Of a stretch of 64,000 bases of DNA, positions 37,001 through 49,000 are shown in pieces. The notes below the pieces were generated by a model that saw only the letters and a list, made by a program, of their open reading frames with translations, was not told the DNA's origin and made no database searches. The position numbers were made by a program, and so were the translations under genes. The stretch is from positions 24,851,795 through 24,915,794 of the forward strand of contig NC_092670.1 of assembly GCF_964355755.1 (NCBI RefSeq), written 5' to 3'. Position 1 is the first letter of the stretch, and each line of letters begins with the position of its first letter. This DNA comes from Antedon mediterranea. Its lineage: Eukaryota; Echinodermata; Crinoidea; Comatulida; Antedonidae.

Positions 37001-40000
37001 ACGGTTTGTTTTCAGAAGAGTATTTCCAAAGTAATACCCAAGTATAACCCCACTCTCTTAAGTTTCACTAAATTTCTAACCTAAGTCCCCTAGGACTAAT
37101 ACTTGGTAATATACGGTAATGAAATATTATTCATATTTCAATAAATAATGTGTATTGCTTGGTCACAGAACTTTAATTATAAATATGCAATTGACACAGC
37201 AATACATATGGAAGGCATAGCCTACTTTAGGATTTATTAAATAGGTCACTCATACAGAGGGTGACACATATCTCATAAAAAGATGAAATATATAGTAGTA
37301 GTATTATTACTAACTATACAGTTGCGTCATTTTAAAGAGGTTTTAAATACAATATTTTTATGTCAATTTTGAATTTGGACTCAACCTAGGTTTAAGAATT
37401 TTTGTATTTTTGTACAAAACCCTTGTTAAAAATGTTTTAGTCTTTTATTAATACTGAATCTGAAGACGGCTGTAGCATAACAACCGAAATGTAGAGGTAT
37501 TCTTAACTTTGTTTTGGCAACACGTGGTGTACAAAAATCATGACTAGTCTTTATTCGTCATGCAATCTGTTTATCTAATTATAAGTATTGTAAATGTGAA
37601 TTTTGCTGTCCTATATAGATATATATAAGATATAATAATTGATAACATGCATTTCATTAAGTCATTGATACATCAATTAAACTATGTAGTATGAATAAAT
37701 ATTTTTTACATTTTAAATACAAAACATGTTAGACGTTTAATAATAATTTTAGAGTCACTCAAGAATGTAATATTTTAAGTTAGAAAATTTCACACATAAA
37801 ATATGGTATTAAAATATAAAATATGGTATTATGAATTAATTTATAACAGGTGAAATCTTTCAAATATTTCATTTATGACATCTTATATATCGTTTTATCA
37901 ATCCATTATATACAATCTTTATACAATTTAATATATTTTAATTCTATTTCAGTTGATGTCAGTTCAACATGAAATATTAGCTTACTTAAATCCTTTGAAT
38001 GTGTTAAAATTTTGGTTGCTGCATTCTAAGAATATTTAAAGCAATTTCAAAATGTATATAAATTTATTTATAGTAAAAAAAAAAAATTACATACCACCCA
38101 TCTGACCCTTAAAGACGTTTCACTGTAGGACCTTATAACAACTCCTTGTGGGTACACAGACGGATCTGAGGGGGAAAATAAAGAAGATATCATAAGCAAA
38201 GATATTGTTCAGGTAACATTGTATTGTGTTGTGTTGTTACACCCTTAATACCTACAAGTGGATACATATAGCTAGGGGTTATTACATTCTTTTTATACCT
38301 TATTTAAAGGTTTAAAAATACATTCGATTTTTTACAGTTTAATGCTATTTACAAAACCAATAATTAGATTCTTTTTTATTCTTTTTTTTTTATTATTCAA
38401 TTTTTAGGCAAATTGTCAAGGATAACCACAAGTGAACTCAATCACTGTCCTTCTCTCAAAGGTGGCTCTCCTGTCAAACATATACACAAGATGCTCTACA
38501 TAAACAAAGACTTATTACAAGTCTTTGGGAGTGGAGTTGCAAATTGTCATGAGAAAAAATCCTGATATATGACAGGACTTGAACCCAGGACTCTTAGATT
38601 GGTAGCCAAGCATCATAACTACCAAGCTACAACTCCACTCACCCCACACACCCAACCCACCAAACAGAATCTCATCTGAAACAATACATATAACTTTACA
38701 ACTGTATACTGTACTTACTGTCTTGATGGGTTTGTGTGGATGATGAAGACTCACTAGGTGCACTAGAGTTAACGATATTCGTGGCGATAATTCTAAAGCG
38801 ATACGTTGTGTATGGAGTCAGGTTCGGGACAGTATAACCGGTTGATTCTGGATCTCTATGCTCGTATATGACCACCCACTGTTGACTGAAGCCAATCTGA
38901 GCCTCGGTTGTCCACTTACGGATACTGGTCTTACCGTCGTAGCCCTGGTTGAATTGGATATACACTGACCTTGGCTGGACATTTGAGATAGCTAAGTTCA
39001 TTGGAGGCATCGGAGGTTCTGAAATGTAAAAAAATATTTTTACATTTACAAGCCAATGTCCATTTGAATATGCCTAAAAGATTGCCTAACAGGTTCACAT
39101 TTTACACCTAATACATTATTTACAAATGAATCTTTTCACCCAACCTACCTGGTGGAACTCCTGACTTAATAGTAGCAGATGACCTCTCCCCCTGACCGAT
39201 TTTTGTCCAAGCAGTTACAGTAATCTCGTACAGGGTTTCGGCGGTGAGACCTGCAATTTCAGTCTTATTGGAGGTTGGTTCTTCAGTCCGTTGTTCAGAT
39301 ACAAACGGGTTGCCTACTTCCAACCAGCCAATTTGATAGGCTAAAACCAAGTAAATTTCACAAATATTAATATTTGGTACTGGCATTAAATGTAGTATAA
39401 CGAACAATAAAAGGTCAATTTACACATACATGCAGTAAAAGGAAAACTGCATGATTGTCCCACGTAGAATCTGTATTATCCTGAGAGTGTTTCCGCTCAA
39501 CCACCCGTCCGCTCCACATTTTGAATAAACGATCATAAAAATAACATAGGCTCTATATTAGTGTATAGCGTTTATCGCTTATTACTACTTGTCTGTGTAA
39601 ATTGGTCTTTATACTTACATGTAATGACTCCGTTTGGCTCACTTGGAGGCTGCCATGTGACAATCAAGGAAGTGTCGTACACATCAGTAAAAGACAGGTC
39701 ACCAACAGGTCCAGGAGCTGGTAAGAAAACAGAATACTTACATACATACATTTGCACACATATTTCTAAAACGACTCTAACATTATATCTAATAAATTCA
39801 TAAATATGTTGTTTTTTCCAGAAAACTAAACCTAATGGAAAAACCTTCCAAAGGAACCGATAGATTTAAAAACCAATGATATTAAGCTGTGGTATGGTCC
39901 CTAATTAATAAATACAACAAAAAAGGGACATTTAATGAAATCATTACAAATTAACAAACTTACTATCTCACGGATTGGTTGGCACAAGTCCATCACATAG

Positions 40001-43000
40001 TATGTTAATATCTTTAATCAAATCAAATGACAACTTACTGTCTTCCATGGTTAGCACTCTGATTGGTTGACTCAAGGGTCCGTCACCTGGTGTTGTATAG
40101 CATTTCACTGCTACCTCATAATTGGTGTATTTCTTGAGCATTGTAAGATAGCTAACCTGTTGTTCATTTACTGTATCTATGGCAACATCAACAATTGTCA
40201 CTTGGTCTTCCTGATTGGTCAACCATGCTAGCATCTTTGAGGAAAAAATTGTATATGTTTAAAAACAACAATAAATAAAAGGATGTATTCTGATTTTTTT
40301 TTTATTAGGGACATCATCTATATATGTTAGATACTTTATATAAAAATGTCAAACAAAACAATTTGCAGCTATTAAGAATTTATGAAGGAAATTTGTTTTC
40401 TTACCTTATATCCTTGGTTGATTCCATTGAGTGTTTGCGGATCAGGTGCTTTCCATTCCATACGGATTGATGTAGAATTTACAGCATACGCATTGACTTC
40501 TTGCGGGGCTTGTGTTGGAATTCCTTCCAATGTGCGCACAGTCACTACGTTGCTATACGCTCCAATCCCTGCTCGGTTATAGCCAGCGATTTCTATCCCA
40601 TACACACTCCACGTGATGAGGTCTGTCAGCACGTATGAAGTTTGCGTGCTGATGTTCAATGTCTTGTATGGGTGTGAATAACCTTGTAGGCGATAACGTA
40701 TGTTGTAACCTTGTAGTATTCCATTTAATGTTTCACTCGGTGGAGCCTTTGAAAAAGACAAATAAATGTACACTAGAATCTTCAAGATCTAAAGCTCTGT
40801 CTACACCATCAAACTTTATGTTGACAAAAAAATGTGATGTGTCCATGTATGGACATGATGATGTCATATTACTACCCTATTTGGGCACATCATACTTTTT
40901 TGTTGTCAAACTAGTTTGATAGTGTAAAGAGAGCTTATTAAGTGTAATCACTACCTCTTTTTAATTTGGTATCATTACAAAAGACAAACAATCCAACAAT
41001 GAATATTTCTCAAAGGAAAACATTTGAAAATAATAAAATTGGCTGACCCAGGCCCTCTGCTGCTCTTAGCAATTGTTTTTAGTGTTCTTTTGTGCCATCT
41101 GGTTATAAATATTTTAATATTAATTTTAAACATTAATGTTTTTTTATCATCTATATTTATATGTTTTTAACGATTTGTACAAAATTATTTAAGTGTGTGA
41201 GACTGAACAGCCTCTTCTTACCTGCCATTCCATGCTAATTTCAGTTGTAGATCTTGCAGATGCAACAACTCCTTGTGGTGGATCATCAGGAGCTGATTAA
41301 GAAAAGAATACAAAAACATGGTTAAATTGAAAGATGGTGCTATAATGTTTTTTAACAGTAAATTTCCATGACCATTCTAGTCAAAATGCCAAATTGTTTT
41401 AAAAAACTTTGACAGGAACTCAATGCTAATTGCTGTTTTTGAATGATATACAAAGTCCAGGAAACTGATAATCTAACATTACTTTTTTTTGCAACAATGT
41501 TTCCCGATTTTATAGGAAACCAAGATATTTTTAATGAACGCCCTTGCATCACGTTTCTTACGCCTCTTACAAAAGCCTTCCAGGAGGATCATGTATTTCG
41601 CCAACCTGATTTCACTGCTATGATTTGTGATCAACATGGTTTAAGTAAAATGACTCAGTTTTAATATATACAGTATGATATTATCAGTGTCATTATTAGC
41701 TGCCTAAAATGTAAACTCAATATTCTCAAGTTTCTATAAGAAAATTAATAATAAATAATAAAAAGCATAATATGACAGAATGAAATATGGACAAAAAGGA
41801 TGGAGAAAAAAGGAAACTACATGCTTATCGAGCTCAACTTTCAATTAAAAAGAGATCTTTAAAAAATTGTACAGTATAATAAATTAAAAATTATTCAGTG
41901 ATGATGAATGCAAATAAGTAACAAACTGTTCTCATATGCCTTCACGTTACAGAGTTTTAATAACTATATGTATTTTACACATGACTGTACACCATTTTAT
42001 TCCTCTATTCAAGATGTCTCCATAGCAACAGAATCTATCACGCATTCTGTATAAAAGCAGCATCTATTGTTTGTAGTCATACCGCCATTAGCCATTATAA
42101 GACAACCAATAGTATTAAAGCGTTGATATTGATTCGGGAAAAACCGGTGCTATTTCTTCAAAGAATTGTTTTGTCTTCATTTATATCAATATATTATACA
42201 GTGGACTGCCACGTCAGCATCATCTTCAAGATTGTCAAATATTTAGCAACAAATATATTTGAAAGGTAAGGAAACTTTTAATATATATATTTAGTTTCTC
42301 TAATACAAATTATTCATACATAAAGTATCTCTTTGGATCCAGCTTGTGATTTAATACACTCCAAAATGAGGGTACATCAATTATGATCTCTGTTGCGTGT
42401 ATTAGCTGTTTGGTTTTACCATGCTATACATACTACTGTAGATATCTGATATTTGTTATTAATTATTCTCATCACATTTATTATTAATTATTAGTGCTTC
42501 TACAAATGGATGACTTTTGGGAGCTGGAACACTAGTAGACTAAGCCCAGTACCGTTTTAATTTTGATCAATCGGAGAAATTTCCCCATGACATACATCCT
42601 ACCTTTATAACTTCTGGGGTTTAATGGTAGAATGTCTGCATATAAAGCAAAAGAGTATGTTTCGTTGCAGCAAAGAGGTTTTTTTTGTCAAATTAGTTTG
42701 ATAGTGTAGACAGAGCTTAAGGTCGACACACACAATGTCAACCTTCCAAGAGTCACTAAAAGAACTACATAAGTATATCACTTTAGTAAAGCTTCAATGC
42801 TCTTCACTATGAAATGTTTATTTTAGTTATTGCAGGTTTCACAATGGCTACTGGTGAAAGTGATTTAAGTCTGTTTCTTGAAAGTATAGATGAGAAGCTG
42901 TTGGAATGCAGCATATGCCTTGCAACACTACGTAATCCAAGATCAATTGCCTGTTTGCACAGCTTCTGTTTAGCATGTCTAGAGAAATGGGTAAAATCAA

Positions 43001-46000
43001 ATCATGGAAAGCTATCATGCCCGATTTGTCGCAAGTGGCATCCCATTCCTGATGGTGGGCTTGAAAAGCTTCCACCAAATACATTTGTTAATAACCTGCT
43101 AGAAATCACTGAGCAATTCAAGAAGAAAGAACAAGTGAAATGTGTTTGTGAAGCAACAGAACAGGTGACATACTACTGTAAGGAATGCAGACATTACTTG
43201 TGTTCCGCATGTAGTAAACATCACAAAATGTTGCCAATATTGGCAAGTCATACACTACTTACTGCAGGAGAAGTGCAATTAATGAATAAACAACAATTTG
43301 CTAATTTACATCCACCATTATGCTCCACTCATAAAAAACCACTGGAGTTGTATTGTACAAAATGTAAAGTACCAATATGCTGGAAATGTGCAATAGTGGA
43401 CCATGCAAAGGGAGCAAACCATGAACCAATCGACATTGTCTCAGCATTCAAAATATTTAAAGGAACTGCAGAAAAATTTAAGAACACTGCAAATGAATGC
43501 CTTAAAAAACTAGAAAATAGAATCAGAGTAGTTACAGAAAATGATATGAAATTAGAAGAAAGTAAAAATGCAAGTTTAAAAAGTATCAATGAACAGTTTG
43601 AAGAAATGGTAAAAATAATGAAGGAAAAAACAGACAAAATGAAGACAAAGGTTGAAGAAAAGTTCACAAATGAAAAAATCGAAAATGATCTGCAACTAAA
43701 TGAACTGAATAAAATCAAGTCAGATTTAAATACAAATATGAGTTTTCTTAATCAGTCACTAAAGAGTGAGCCAGCAACTGCTATGATGTCAAGTGAGATT
43801 GCATTGAATACACTGAAGGATCAAATTAATAATTTTAAAGAAATTAAAGAAATCAGGCAAAATGACAGTGGACAAATTAACTTCTTTGGAAATAAATTCA
43901 CAATTGATTTGCTGAAACAATGCGATATTGGACATGTTACCCCCATTACAGCTGATGATCTGATTCTAGAAGGTCCTGAATGTGTGACACAAAGTCAACC
44001 AATTATTGCCAGAATTAATGTATCACATAAAGTTGGTTTAAGTCAACTGAAAGCAACATGGACACATTCAACAGGAAAATACAACATTGGTCATGTTAAA
44101 CAAGATAACAATTATTATTTTATAAGAGGAGTATGCAATAATCTAGGAATCTGTACATTAAATGTGTATTTCAAAGGGAAACCAATCAAACAATCACCAC
44201 TTGCCATCAAAATAGAGGGGGAAGGACAAGTAACTTATTTTAAAGTTGATAAGAAGCCTATGGGACTAGTCAAATGTGATGATGATTGCTTGCTAATTTC
44301 TTTTGGTACGAATGAAATTCACAAATACAAACAATCAGGAAAATACATAGATAAAATTACTCTACCAGAAGATGTGCAAGTTTACAGAATGTACAAAATG
44401 AAGAATAACAACATAGCATTCAGTGATGTCGGTAATGAATGCATTCAAGTATGTGATATGAATGGTCATGTGATCAAATCCATTGGTAAGGGTGTATTAG
44501 AAACCCCACAAGGCATTCACATAGATGAGGCATCAAATGTTATTTATGTAGCAGATTGGAATACTGAATGTGTGTTCATGTTTGACATCTATAGTGGTAA
44601 GGAACTGATGAAGATAGGATCACAAAAAGAATTATTATTTGGATACAATGATGTAACACTTACTCAAACTGGGAAAGTGCTTGTAACAGATTGGGGAAAT
44701 AGTCAAATTGTATTATATGATAATGAAGACAAGTTATTTAAAGTACTTATCAATGAAGGTGATGAAGATGGTATGGTGAAGTATCCACGTGGAGTTGTAG
44801 TTGATAAGGATGATAACATCATTGTATCAAGTAAACGTAAACTACAACTATTCAGAAGTAATGGAAACTTCATTAAAACAATTTACAAGAAAGATGGAAT
44901 TAAAAACACAGAGCAGTTATGTATCATTTCACCACATAAAATTGCTGTAGCTAATTGGATTGGAAACAGAATTATGATATCAAATTATTGAAGTTGACAC
45001 AAAATTTAAGAGACTGTCCCTTGAAAAAAATTTGTTTGGAAAATAAAAAAAATTCACTTTAAACACTTTATAGAAAACTTGTAAAAAATGTCTAAATTGA
45101 TCAATATTGAAAATATTGTAACATTATATTTATATATTCTGCCTTTATATTGTACTGTGGGAATTTAAGTGACTGAGGAAGTGTCACTGGGTAGGCACAT
45201 AAAGCCTGTTTTTCAACCGCATTTGTACGCATCAATACAAAGAAAAATAAACGTTTTCATATTTACAAAAATTTATGAATTCTAGTCTATTCCATGTTAA
45301 CCATTTTACTGTCCACAATTGAGAGTAAAAACAAAATGGAGGGTAGTAGTCTATTTATTCCAAGCACAATTGAGAGTAAAAACAAAATGGAGGGTAGTAG
45401 TCTATATATTCCAAGCACAATTGAGAGTAAAAACAAAATGGAGGGTAGTAGTCTATTTATTCCAAGCACAATTGAGAGTAAAAACAAAATGGAGGGTAGT
45501 AGTCTATTTATTCCAAGCACAATTGAGAGTAAAAACAAAATGGAGGGTAGTAGTCTTTATATTCCAAGCACAATTGAGAGTAAAAACAAAATGGAGGGTA
45601 GTAGTCTATTTATTCCAAGCACAATTGAGAGTAAAAACAAAATGGAGGGTAGTAGTCTATTTATTCCAAGCACAATTGAGAGTAAAAACAAAATGGAGGG
45701 TAGTAGTCTATTTATTCCAAGCACAATTGAGAGTAAAAACAAAATGGAGGGTAGTAGTCTATTTATTCCAAGCACAATTGAGAGTAAAAACAAAATGGAG
45801 GGTAGTAGTCTATTTATTCCAGGCACAATTGAGAGTAAAAACAAACTGGAAGCTAGTCTACATATTCCAGGCACAATTGAGAGTAAAAACAAACGGGAAG
45901 CTAGTAGTCTACATATTCAGGTACAATTAAAGAGAGTAAAAACAAAATGAAAACAAAAAGTCTACATATTCCAGGCACAATTAAGAGTAAAACAAAATGA

Positions 46001-49000
46001 AATGTGTTCAATTGCAATCTGTTCTAGTACCTATAATAAATCTATACTTGCTTTACTTACGTTCTTCTGGTAAAGAAACACGATCAGTGACGGCACTTGT
46101 GGACCCTGCACCAACACTGTTAACAGGCGTTATCCGATAGCGATAAGAATGAGCCGGTCTAATACTGTCTTTCACGGTCAGGGTAGTGTCTGTTGGGTTC
46201 ACATTTGTTAAAATCGTTGCAAATGCATCCACTGAAATGAAAAAAAAAAGAGAGATTAGGTCAAACTTAAGCTCATTAATAAAACAAGTCAATGGAAGAT
46301 ACAACTTGAAATATTAAGTACTAAAGGATCATGTCAAAACTATCCTACTACTAAATTTTGGGATGGGTATATTTCTTAGTATTTGTTATCTTAAAAACGT
46401 CACTTACAGTCTTCTTGTTGTTCCACAATGTATCGCACCAGCGGGCTATTTCCATCAAATCCTGGCGTCCAACTCAGCACAATTGTCCTTGCTTGAACAT
46501 TACTCAACTGTGCAATAAGATTCAATGGTGCATGAGGCAATTCTGAAAATATAAATTTAATTTAATTTAGAAATAATTACTTTATTGTTAAAATGACATA
46601 AACACCCCTCACCACAAATGGTATAGATCACAAACTCATGATATGTGGGAGAATCAATTTATTTTTTAGAATAGGCTATTGTTGGTTTATCCAGGTAAGC
46701 CAGGCATGAAATAGACTAACTATTATAAACATTATCATAAACATTTATCTAGGACATGTTATCAAACAATATCCATCGAATATTCAAATCTTTACTTCTT
46801 TAACAAATTATTAGAACAAATAAAAGTGAATTATACGTTGCCATGACAATAGTACACAGTAATTACATTGCTATGGAAATACACTATACATATATTAAAA
46901 TACAAAATTAATGTATTTCATTGATTTTTCAGCTGCAATCTTATTTCCTGTAAAAGGTTTAATTTTGTTAAATTAAAGAGAAATCAAATTACCATCAGTA
47001 TTTTACAATGTACAGTAGCAGTATATAATGCTATACTAGACAATAATGAAGTTACTAGGATACTTTAACGATACCAAGGTTAGAGAAATGTTTCAATTTT
47101 TATAGATTAAACATGATAGTACTAGAGAAATATGAAGAAGAGAAACTAAAGGAATTTCTTACAAGCGAAGGCTAGTTACCTATTCAACCAAAGCAAAAAA
47201 AAAAAAAAAAATGAATCCATGGAAAGTTTTGTTATGAAGGGATTACATTAAATTAGCCATAAAAAAAGCCCTCTCCCTCTAGCATTGGATTGGGAACTCT
47301 GATATTTAACGCTTCCCTTACCCAATATTGTAAGAAGCGCTTTAGCCGAGTCATCTCCAGCTGATGATGTCACATTACACTCGTACAACCCCTTATCGCT
47401 TTGTCTTGCTTGAGTAATCCGGAGCGACCCATCAGATAACCGATTGAAACGTGAATCAAGAAAGTCTACTGGCACGCCCTCTTGGTACCAAATGATGTTG
47501 ATATTGACAGTAGGATCGTAACTGATGATGCAGTTGATGGTGGTATCTGCTCCTAGAATTACTTCAGTGTTTATGGGTCTGGTTGCAATGTATGTCAGTT
47601 CTTAACAAAAAAATTATGATAAAATGAGATATTAAGGCTTTATTTTTATTAACTATAATTTTAGATTTTAAAATGTCATCTCTGTCGTTTTTAAGAAATA
47701 TATTTAGATAACGAGTACTTAAGTACAGTAGCGAGTATGTTTGAAGTGGACCTGTAGTTTGGTGTTTAACATGCTTGCCTTCCAATCCCAAGGTTCAGGG
47801 TTCAATCATGACCTAGTGCCAGGGTTAAACTCACAACTCTTTCAAATCCACTTTCTAAGCCTCAAATGAGACTTAATTTATAAGCATGATAAATTGTAAA
47901 ATAGTTTATCAACCCTATAATTGGTGAGTTACTAGATGTTAAATGTGTATGAAAGAAGAAGTGGTACTTACTTTGGACCAATAAATAAGCGCTAGCATTA
48001 ACAGATCCTACAGAGTTTTGTGCAATGCATGTATATAGTCCAGTATCTGAAGTCCTTGCACTCAACAGGACAAGATCGCCATTGTCATTTAACACAAAGT
48101 TATTATCAACAGCATAGTCATCGGTAACAATTAATGTTTCACCTACAAAAAAAAGAATTCAAATTATACTTGCAGAAAAATATATGGCATAATTCATAGC
48201 AAAATAAACAATGCACATAGCTATTGCAAGTTGGATTGAATACATTTACCCTACTACCTGTAGTACATAGCAGCTAACCTGTGGAGATGCAGTTTATTAG
48301 TATATAATATTCTATTCTCAATTTCTATTATTGTTATCTATTATCCAACAAATTTGCATTCATATATACTATGAATATAGGATTCAGAAACCAGGGACAC
48401 GAACCAACTTTTATAATAAACAATTTACACATAATATTTTCAGATTGAGTTGCTTTTTTCTTTTCTAACACATAAGATATAAAGTTATTTTGAATTCAGT
48501 GCACTAAAATAGGGTACAGCTACTGCAGAAACACGCTTATCAAAATGACGCAATTGCATTTGGGCACTGCACAACATCTCATAATGATTGATTCGGAAAG
48601 ATAGCAAATTGCACCCACGGGTCATCAGCTGTAAACTTAAACTTTAAATGCTGATGATTTTATCAACCAATTTCTCATTACTGTTGAGACCCTGAAGCCA
48701 ATATTATTATACTTAATGGTGAGTAACTTTACATTCATGTCTATGCCTGCCTTCATACTAGTTTCACAAAAATCTTTAGCATATTCATCCTATTCCTAAC
48801 ACTTGACATAGTTTAACAACATTTTTATAGTTTTTGGATAAATCTAGTTTATTTAGTTTACTTTAGTTTAGTCATCCAGTCAAAATTGATTTACCTTGTG
48901 AAGGTGATGAGATAGAGAAATATTCTAATAAAGGTTAGTGGTGGCGATGGTAATATTGATAAGTGGTGGTGGTAGTATTGATGATGGTGGTGGTGTTGAT

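Larger units (their letters stand above)
27743..38165 (-). other. SDK: Sidekick exons for FNIII domains 6-13
   Basis: FNIII-6: 38095-38165, 36576-36810. FNIII-7: 34611-34726, 34200-34386. FNIII-8: 33325-33615. FNIII-9: 33016-33214, 32622-32725. FNIII-10: 31585-31655, 30620-30848. FNIII-11: 29843-30145. FNIII-12: 29354-29491, 28870-29031. FNIII-13: 28137-28265, 27743-27910. Each has the core Trp (such as [28 protein letters not shown]) and the late Tyr strand ([15 protein letters not shown]). The first exons of FNIII-2, 6 and 10 are all exactly 71 bp, a trace of ancient domain duplication. FNIII-8, FNIII-11 and FNIII-5 are encoded by single exons. Confidence 0.87.
38719..46542 (-). other. SDK: Sidekick exons for FNIII domains 1-5
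   Basis: FNIII-1: 46408-46542 and 46061-46231. FNIII-2: 41222-41292 and part of 40405-40746. FNIII-3: the rest of that exon and 40039-40234. FNIII-4: 39619-39717 and 39149-39340. FNIII-5: 38719-39018. Conserved landmarks include [13 protein letters not shown] and VSLPEE in FNIII-1, [12 protein letters not shown] and TTPGDGP in FNIII-3, and SGVPPEPP between FNIII-4 and 5; human Sidekick proteins have close counterparts. Domain borders fall at phase-1 introns just before a P-x-P segment, and mid-domain introns follow the core Trp, often in phase 0. The 4.8 kb intron between 41292 and 46061 houses the TRIM gene. Confidence 0.88.

Noticed and set aside
43329-43718. Minus-strand 129-codon open frame
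   Set aside because: It lies antisense inside the TRIM coding exon, whose plus-strand domains are unmistakable.
45287-45892. Minus-strand hydrophobic repeat protein
   Set aside because: It is the reverse reading of the 51-bp minisatellite; unit length divisible by 3 keeps the frames open without selection.
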